Positions 50,568 to 55,666 of a stretch of DNA of 55,666 nt are shown piece by piece. Source of the stretch: JAFDVL01 sp043736395 (lineage in GTDB: Bacteria > Acidobacteriota > Blastocatellia > RBC074); contig JAYTCQ010000045.1 in the NCBI GenBank assembly GCA_043736395.1, positions 1 through 55,666 on the forward strand, given 5' to 3'. Below the pieces are notes generated by a model. That model saw nothing but the letters and a program-made list of their open reading frames with translations, did no database searches and was not told where the DNA came from. Numbering within the stretch: the stretch's first letter is position 1; each line of letters begins with the position of its first letter. The translations under genes and the position numbers were made by a program.

Positions 50568-51329
50568 TTACCCAAATGCTGAAGCCCAGACAGCGGCAAT
50601 CAAGGCAGCAACTACATACAATCCAATGATCACTGATGCCGCTGTTCCTATCGTCAACTTTCGCGAAACAGCGGAAAAGCCAATTGAAAGTAAAACAATT
50701 TTCCAGATCGAAAATACGTCTATCCAGCTTGCAAGTGCCATTAGAAATTTTGGTAAACTGTCTTTGCCCATAGCCATTGCCAATACTGATCCAAGATTTG
50801 AGTCAATCGGATTTTGTATGTCAATTTCATCAGGACTTTTCAGGAATAACAAGATCACAAAAACAAGCGAAGAAATTATGCCTACCGCTAAATTGGCGTA
50901 GGTCGTTACGCCTAATAATTGTCCGTAAGTGTTTTCTGTTCCGACAACCATACTGCCTAATTTTAAAAGTCCGGCAAAAGCAAACACCACCACCAAAGTC
51001 CCAAGAATTGCAAAGATTGGGATGGACGCTTTGATATACACCTCATTTTTTTTCATCGCTTCAAGTTGAGGGGCGGCTTGTTCCTGCGTCATTCTTCCAT
51101 CAGCAATAGCTTTTTCAATGCCTTGCGTCGCGATTTTAGTTGCCCCGATACGTTCTGCCATGATCCAGCCGACTGCGCCGGTCAACAAGGCTAGGACTAT
51201 CAACGGCACAGCGATCTTTGGAGCGCGACCAATGTCTTTAAAGGTTTCGCCAGGTGAAAAATATACGCCAATTAAGCGACTGAAAAAATTTCCAGATGCG
51301 GGTGTATCAACAATTGATTCAGGTGTCAT
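50568..51329 (-). CDS. Yip1 family membrane protein
   Basis: A 253-residue protein preceded by a strong AAGGAGG site. FFSRLIGVYFSPGETFKDIGRAPKI at the N terminus and five transmembrane helices (about 40-60, 98-125, 137-160, 190-215, 225-250) are typical of bacterial Yip1-domain proteins, common in acidobacteria. A charged loop (KAIADGRMTQEQAAPQLEAM) lies between the first and second helices. The function is unknown. It is a single-gene unit between the terminator and the ABC transporter genes. Confidence 0.82.
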   Translation of the reverse strand: MTPESIVDTPASGNFFSRLIGVYFSPGETFKDIGRAPKIAVPLIVLALLTGAVGWIMAERIGATKIATQGIEKAIADGRMTQEQAAPQLEAMKKNEVYIKASIPIFAILGTLVVVFAFAGLLKLGSMVVGTENTYGQLLGVTTYANLAVGIISSLVFVILLFLKSPDEIDIQNPIDSNLGSVLAMAMGKDSLPKFLMALASWIDVFSIWKIVLLSIGFSAVSRKLTIGTAASVIIGLYVVAALIAAVWASAFG

Positions 51330-51474
51330 AAAGCCTCCTTTGGGAAAGAAAAAGGTGGCAGTAATCAGTAGGGCGGAAGTTCGTTAACAGCAGTTACATC
51401 TTAAGAGGGCGCTACAGACTACTGTCTTAGTTGTGGTCAGTACCACCTGCGGTAGCGGGTGGATTCTATGAGAA

Positions 51475-52434
51475 TTAATCATTCAGAAAACACGCCGCAA
51501 AATGTCCAGGCGTAATTTCTTTAAATTCAGGTTCAGTGTTTTTACATTTTTCCATGACATGCGGACAGCGCGTATGAAAGCGGCAGCCTGATGGTGGATT
51601 CATGGGTGTTGGAACTTCTCCACTCAGGGCTATACGTTTGCGATCACGTGTTTGTTCCGGATCAGGCAAAGGAATGGACGCGAGCAATGCTTGTGTATAC
51701 GGATGCTTGGGATTTTCGTAAAGCTCTGCTGATGACGCAAGCTCGACAATCTTGCCGAGATACATCACTCCGACACGCGTCGAAATATGCTCAACGACGG
51801 CGAGTCCGTGCGAGATAAAAAGGTAGGTTAATCCGAATTGCGCTTGCAGGTCTTGCAACAAATTTACGACCTGCGCTTGCACTGAAACATCCAGCGCGGA
51901 GACGGGTTCATCTGCGACAATAAAATCAGGATTCAACGCCAGAGCGCGTGCGATGCCGATACGTTGACGCTGTCCGCCGCTGAATTGATGCGGATAACGA
52001 TTCGCATAATCAGGATCAAGCTTCACGACTCTGAGCAATTCTGCAATACGATCTTTGCGTTCCTGTTTGTTGCCGATGCTGTGAACGATCAACGGTTCGC
52101 CGATGATGTCACCGACTTTCATGCGCGGATTCAGCGAAGAGTACGGGTCTTGAAAAACAATCTGCATCCGGCGTCGGAGCGCACGAATTTCGCTTTTGCC
52201 GAGGGATAATAAATCCTGTCCGTCAAATTTTATATCGCCGCTGGTTGGTTCAATCAGGCGCAATAAACATCGCCCTACCGTCGTCTTTCCGCAGCCGGAT
52301 TCACCGACTAATCCAAGCGTTTCTCCGCGTTCGATATTGAAGGAAACGCCATCAACGGCACGCACGGATTGTCCGCCCGCAGCGGGAAAATGTTTTTTGA
52401 GATTTTCGATTTGAACAAGAGTTGATGAAGTCAT
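51475..52434 (-). CDS. Oligopeptide/dipeptide-type ABC transporter ATP-binding protein (F type)
   Basis: A 319-residue ATPase. Walker A GESGCGKT, the signature FSGGQRQRIGIARAL and Walker B FIVADEPVSALD are present, as are LLRVVKLDPDYANRYPHQ and the C-terminal oligopeptide-transport extension (SGEVPTPMNPPSGCRFHTRC, PHVMEKC). It is of the DppF/OppF kind and would energise peptide or nickel import with the D-type ATPase at 54501. The two are normally adjacent; here a restriction-modification pair lies between them. Its ATG follows the endonuclease stop by 9 bases, with no clear Shine-Dalgarno site. Confidence 0.92.
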   Translation of the reverse strand: MTSSTLVQIENLKKHFPAAGGQSVRAVDGVSFNIERGETLGLVGESGCGKTTVGRCLLRLIEPTSGDIKFDGQDLLSLGKSEIRALRRRMQIVFQDPYSSLNPRMKVGDIIGEPLIVHSIGNKQERKDRIAELLRVVKLDPDYANRYPHQFSGGQRQRIGIARALALNPDFIVADEPVSALDVSVQAQVVNLLQDLQAQFGLTYLFISHGLAVVEHISTRVGVMYLGKIVELASSAELYENPKHPYTQALLASIPLPDPEQTRDRKRIALSGEVPTPMNPPSGCRFHTRCPHVMEKCKNTEPEFKEITPGHFAACFLND

Positions 52435-52443
52435 TATTCGTTA

Positions 52444-53574
52444 TTATTGTTTGTCTGCTTCTGCTGCTCGCCGTAAGGCTAAAAAAGCTTCCTTCAATGG
52501 TTGAGAAACAGCACTGGTTGTTTCCGCTAAAACCATGTCCTGGTAGATATTCAAGAACTTGTTTCTATGTCGGTGGAAGAAATGTAGATAGTGTCTGATG
52601 AACCCCAGGCAATCCAGAACTGCAAATTCAACACCAGTATTTTCGTACAAGCCTTTGGCGTATTCAGTTACTTCAATTTCAATGACATCTGTTGTAATGA
52701 AAATGTAATTATCAATTTTATTTCCATATTTTGAAAGTTTTTGCAGGGCAATATCAATGTCAACGGTTGTTACCCGCTTATCTTTCATTTCGTAGCAGGT
52801 GACAATACGTTTGTCATTAATTAGGGTTACTTCAATGTCCCCAATAGTACCAGTTTGTCTATCAGCTGAATTATGTGCCGTTAGTTTTTTACCTTCCTCA
52901 CCGAGCTGTTCTTTGACCGCTTGATAAGCAGCGGCAACAACAAGGACAGGTAGCCTGCTTGAATTTTTGCAGTTCAGGTGTTGCGCTAATAAAGTAACGG
53001 TTTCTTCACTTGAAAGCGGTAAAAGATCATCCGCTTGTTTGAGGTCAGCAATAAGCTGCTTCATTCGCTGCTCATTTTCTGCCTTGATAATTAGCAAACA
53101 GCGAATTATTTCTCTTAAAATATTATCTGGAGTTTCTTTGCCACGATAAACAATATCAAGTAATTCGAGGGTGTATTTATAGACTTCTCTTGGTCTGCCA
53201 ACTAAAACGAGGTCGGTTGTAAGTATCCGATCAAGATTTCTAAAGGCAGGAGTTAAATATGCCGTGGTTGGGTTACAAGGTAATTTATATTTATGAACAA
53301 ATCTTTCAATAAATCGCTCGTCATAAAAGCGACCAGAGAAAGTATCGTGACCTACTATTTCAGTATACGGCTTACGTATATCAATTTCAGGGCGATGAAT
53401 TTTGGCGAGCAGGCATGCCATTAAAAATCTAATCGGTGCTTTGTTGGCATTGCATCGGCATACGTTCTCAATTTTAGTTTTAGTAGCCTGGGACTTTACC
53501 GTACTTCTGCCAACACTTTTTAGAGAAAGCTGATAGAGTTTTTCTAAAATTTTCTCTGGTGTTAGTTTAGTCAT
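52444..53574 (-). CDS. Type II restriction endonuclease, SacI family
   Basis: A 376-residue protein; numbering here counts from the in-frame TTG at 53580, with the chosen ATG as residue 3. NKAPIRFLMACLLAKIHRPE, RKPYTEIVGHDTFSGRFYDE, LPCNPTTAYLTPAFRNLDR and SSRLPVLVVAAAYQAVKEQL match SacI-type endonucleases as remembered. A PD-(D/E)xK-like active site is visible as GDIEV (D248) and YEMKDKR (E264, K266). It would cut unmethylated DNA; the SacI recognition site is GAGCTC, but this enzyme's specificity is unproven. Its ATG overlaps the methyltransferase stop (ATGACTAA). Base composition is visibly richer in A and T than the flanking ABC genes, pointing to transfer. It follows the methyltransferase, so protection is made first. 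Confidence 0.75.
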   Translation of the reverse strand: MTKLTPEKILEKLYQLSLKSVGRSTVKSQATKTKIENVCRCNANKAPIRFLMACLLAKIHRPEIDIRKPYTEIVGHDTFSGRFYDERFIERFVHKYKLPCNPTTAYLTPAFRNLDRILTTDLVLVGRPREVYKYTLELLDIVYRGKETPDNILREIIRCLLIIKAENEQRMKQLIADLKQADDLLPLSSEETVTLLAQHLNCKNSSRLPVLVVAAAYQAVKEQLGEEGKKLTAHNSADRQTGTIGDIEVTLINDKRIVTCYEMKDKRVTTVDIDIALQKLSKYGNKIDNYIFITTDVIEIEVTEYAKGLYENTGVEFAVLDCLGFIRHYLHFFHRHRNKFLNIYQDMVLAETTSAVSQPLKEAFLALRRAAEADKQ

Positions 53575-54508
53575 TAGCAAAAAGGGAAAATCGTTTTTTG
53601 TTTTTTAGACACTCTGAGTCGTAATTAATCCAAAGCACCTCCTGCCGCACATCTTTCGTTGAATGAATCGTTTTTTCAAGACTATAAATCTTTGTCCACT
53701 TACTAGCTGGATATAATTCATCCATAAGTGGGCAATTATAATTTGAAATCGCAACTAGGCCTTCCACGGAATTTAAGACGGTAGCTAGTTGATGATGATC
53801 GTAATCATCCATTTCATAACCATAAGATTTCGTATCGCCCCTGGTTCCGTGAATATATGGCGGATCGCAATAGAATAGAGTTTCGGCACTGTCATAAAGT
53901 TTAATAACATCTATTGCGGGTCTGTTTTCTATTTGTACTCGCAAAAGTCGTTCGGCGATAAAATCAAGTTGTTCTACGCTACCTAGCCAGCGACTAACTA
54001 CACCGCTCATACCGGACCGGCTGGTATTCTTACAGTTCGCCCAGCGCCCGATGGATGCCGTTTGCGCCAACCCTGTCCTCACCTGTCTGGCTCGAACGTA
54101 AAAACGTCGCGCTCTTTCAAGCTTTGTAAGGTCAGGGTCTAACTTACAAGCAATGCCGAACTCTTCTCTTGAAAAAGGAGTCAAGGCAATTTGCTCAATA
54201 AGTCGTTCTTTATCTTCTCGCAGGACTCTGAAAAAATTTACTACCTCTCCGTCAATGTCATTATATGTTTCCACCGATGCGGGTTCTTTGTTGAGTAATA
54301 CCGCTCCCGAACCGGCGAATGGTTCGCAGTAATGCAAACTTTCTGGTAATAACGGAAGCAACCAGTCAAGGTGCGAAAACTTACCGCCATACCATCCAAA
54401 AGCAATTAATTTTTTGGATTTCGTGAGCCGTTGAATAGGCGGAGCTGTCTTTCTATTATTTTTAATTAGTGATGTTACACCATCATTTATATTTACAGTA
54501 CTACGCAT
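53567..54508 (-). CDS. D12-class N6-adenine DNA methyltransferase
   Basis: A 313-residue Dam-family enzyme. The N-terminal motif X is GWYGGKFSHLDWLLPLLP (38-55), motif I EPFAGSGAVLLNK (62-74), the acidic NDIDGEVVNFFRVLRED follows, and the catalytic motif IV is FYCDPPYIHGT (212-222). It would methylate adenine in the recognition site and protect DNA from the endonuclease encoded next. Its ATG lies inside the end of the D-type ABC gene (8-base overlap, ATGCGTAG), and it overlaps the endonuclease start. The segment has lower GC than its surroundings. The recognition sequence cannot be deduced. Confidence 0.9.
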   Translation of the reverse strand: MRSTVNINDGVTSLIKNNRKTAPPIQRLTKSKKLIAFGWYGGKFSHLDWLLPLLPESLHYCEPFAGSGAVLLNKEPASVETYNDIDGEVVNFFRVLREDKERLIEQIALTPFSREEFGIACKLDPDLTKLERARRFYVRARQVRTGLAQTASIGRWANCKNTSRSGMSGVVSRWLGSVEQLDFIAERLLRVQIENRPAIDVIKLYDSAETLFYCDPPYIHGTRGDTKSYGYEMDDYDHHQLATVLNSVEGLVAISNYNCPLMDELYPASKWTKIYSLEKTIHSTKDVRQEVLWINYDSECLKNKKRFSLFAND

Positions 54509-55478
54509 AAATTTCGCTCACCCGCACACAACGCGACAAATGATTATTTCCAACATCAACTAAAGGAATTTCGCCTGTTCTGCACACATCCTGCGCATGC
54601 TTACAGCGCGGAGCAAATCTACAACCTGCGGGCAATTCCAGTGGATTCGGCACAACGCCTTCGATGGTTTGCAGGCGTGAACCGTGTTCGGTTTTGCCTA
54701 ATTTTGGTACAGCTCGCAGCAAGCCTTCGGTGTACGGATGACGCGGGCGGGCGAACAATTCACGGACGGCAGCTTCCTCAATAATTTTTCCTGCATACAT
54801 CACGGCGACACGGTCGGCGGTTTCGGCTACGACGCCGAGGTCGTGCGTGATGAGTAATAATCCTAATTTTCTTTTCTCACGAAGCTCTGCCAATTCCTGC
54901 AAAATCTGCGCTTGAATCGTCACGTCCAGTGCCGTAGTCGGTTCGTCGGCGATGAGCAATTTTGGATCACACGCGAGCGACATTGCGATCATCACACGTT
55001 GCCGCATTCCGCCGGACATTTCGTGTGGATAATTTTTGGCGCGAGCTTCGGGAGCGGGAATCGCTACATCGCGCATTCCTTCGACAGCTTGGTTCCAGGC
55101 TTCTTTTTTTGAGACGCCGCGATGCAAGCGGATGGCTTCGGCAATTTGTTCGCCGACCGTGTAAACAGGATTCAGCGAAGTCAGCGGGTCTTGAAAAATC
55201 ATCGCGATGTCGTTGCCGCGCATCTTCCGCATTTCGTTTTCGCTGAGTTTGAGCAGGTCATTTCCCTCAAACAAAATTTCACCGCCAGCGATGTGGCCGG
55301 GATGCGCGACGAGGCGCATAATCGAAAGCGCCGTGACAGATTTTCCGCAGCCGGATTCGCCGACTACGCAGAGGGTTTCGCCGCGCTCGACGGTGAACGA
55401 AACATCATCCACGGAGCGCACTTCGCCGCGTGCCGTAGCGAAATAAGTTTTGAGATTTTTGACTTCGAGCAAAGGCAT
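54501..55478 (-). CDS. Oligopeptide/dipeptide-type ABC transporter ATP-binding protein (D type)
   Basis: A 325-residue ATPase. Walker A GESGCGKS, the signature MSGGMRQRVMIAMSLACDPK and Walker B LLIADEPTTALD are present, with the OppD/DppD C-terminal extension (LPAGCRFAPRCKHAQDVCR). It works with permeases and a binding protein that are not in this window. It starts 54 bases after the lnt stop. Its final codons overlap the methyltransferase start, so expression of the restriction-modification pair is tied to the transporter transcript. Confidence 0.92.
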   Translation of the reverse strand: MPLLEVKNLKTYFATARGEVRSVDDVSFTVERGETLCVVGESGCGKSVTALSIMRLVAHPGHIAGGEILFEGNDLLKLSENEMRKMRGNDIAMIFQDPLTSLNPVYTVGEQIAEAIRLHRGVSKKEAWNQAVEGMRDVAIPAPEARAKNYPHEMSGGMRQRVMIAMSLACDPKLLIADEPTTALDVTIQAQILQELAELREKRKLGLLLITHDLGVVAETADRVAVMYAGKIIEEAAVRELFARPRHPYTEGLLRAVPKLGKTEHGSRLQTIEGVVPNPLELPAGCRFAPRCKHAQDVCRTGEIPLVDVGNNHLSRCVRVSEIYA

Positions 55479-55486
55479 AAAAATTT

Positions 55487-55525
55487 TTCAGCCACGAATT
55501 ATCACGAATGCAGATGAATTGAAAG
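55487..55525. repeat. CACGAAT-containing intergenic repeat
   Basis: The spacer between lnt and the ABC gene contains CCACGAATTATCACGAATGC, a double CACGAAT motif resembling dispersed intergenic repeats of environmental genomes (from memory). No pairing partner lies in the spacer. Low confidence as a functional element. Confidence 0.3.
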
Positions 55526-55532
55526 CGAGAAA

Positions 55533-55666
55533 TTAATTCGCCTGAATTTGCGGTTTTTTGAGTATGGAAAAAATCACTGCCGCCGCGCTGATGACTAAAC
55601 TCAAATACGCAAACCAATCACCGTACATCACATAAAAAGTTTTCCATTTTCTTTGCTGCGCAGTCC
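55533..55666 (-). CDS. lnt: Apolipoprotein N-acyltransferase, 3' end (partial)
   Basis: The last 43 codons of a minus-strand gene run off the window: QQRKWKTFYVMYGDWFAYLS then LVISAAAVIFSILKKPQIQA and a TAA at 55533-55535. TFY..YGDWFAYL and the following transmembrane helix are the C-terminal signature of Lnt, which acylates the N terminus of lipoproteins in the inner membrane. It fits the many lipoproteins in this window. The remainder lies beyond 55666. Confidence 0.7.
   Translation of the reverse strand, partial: TAQQRKWKTFYVMYGDWFAYLSLVISAAAVIFSILKKPQIQAN

Noticed and set aside
51443..51462. Small hairpin CCACCTGC / GCGGGTGG after the F-type ABC gene as a terminator
   Set aside because: It lies upstream of the gene end with respect to no T run on the minus strand, so it was not called as a terminator.

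Overview
The window looks like a chromosome segment of a Gram-negative, aerobic soil-type bacterium, most likely an acidobacterium of the Blastocatellia kind. This is an inference from gene content: a very large Oar-like receptor with a carboxypeptidase-regulatory domain, a PSD1/planctomycete-type cytochrome gene paired with a DUF1501 gene, GMC and FAD-dependent secreted oxidoreductases, a Yip1 protein and an XrtA-like exopolysaccharide locus. There are no tRNA or rRNA genes, no CRISPR array and no recognisable transposase. About 40 protein genes are supported, several of them re-started from their Shine-Dalgarno site or signal peptide.

Layout. 1-9.7 kb (+): secreted carbohydrate-type catabolism, with a TIM-barrel isomerase, a Gfo/Idh/MocA oxidoreductase, a giant TonB-type receptor and two paralogous FAD oxidoreductases. 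9.76-14.97 kb (-): a compact six-gene photolyase cluster with an iron-sulphur (6-4)-type photolyase, a degenerate M48-like membrane protein, a renalase-like flavoprotein, a 52-residue DUF2256 zinc-ribbon protein, and a photolyase split into two proteins in permuted order. The last four genes are joined by ATGA overlaps. A 3' remnant of the same FAD-oxidoreductase family lies just beyond this cluster. 15.4-24.6 kb: a glycine-zipper protein, two GMC oxidoreductases, the DUF1501/PSD1-cytochrome pair, and a small very basic exported protein.

24.7-32.4 kb (-): a long run read towards lower coordinates, folE, purF, a ComEC-like lipoprotein hydrolase, a small ORF without a start codon, DUF3006, purM, a RidA-like gene and an S9 peptidase. 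32.6-43.2 kb (+): an exopolysaccharide assembly locus with a TPR lipoprotein, chain-length determinant, ExeA-like ATPase, CpsD-type tyrosine kinase, polyprenyl-phosphate sugar transferase, Wza-type exporter and a YCF48-like secreted protein. Threonine ammonia-lyase is coupled to its end. A 590-base leader with a good promoter and a stem-loop separates the TPR gene from the rest.

44.4-49.1 kb (-): VanZ and half an ATP synthase operon (b', b, delta, alpha, gamma; no beta or epsilon follows), with two hairpin-forming heptamer-repeat elements between its genes. 49.3-51.3 kb: MarR regulator, pirin, Yip1. 51.5-55.7 kb (-): the 3' end of lnt, then two oligopeptide/dipeptide-type ABC ATPases separated by a complete restriction-modification pair (D12-class adenine methyltransferase and SacI-family endonuclease) inserted with overlapping reading frames.

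The most notable systems are the split, four-cysteine photolyase inside its six-gene cluster, and the restriction-modification pair threaded into the ABC transporter operon.
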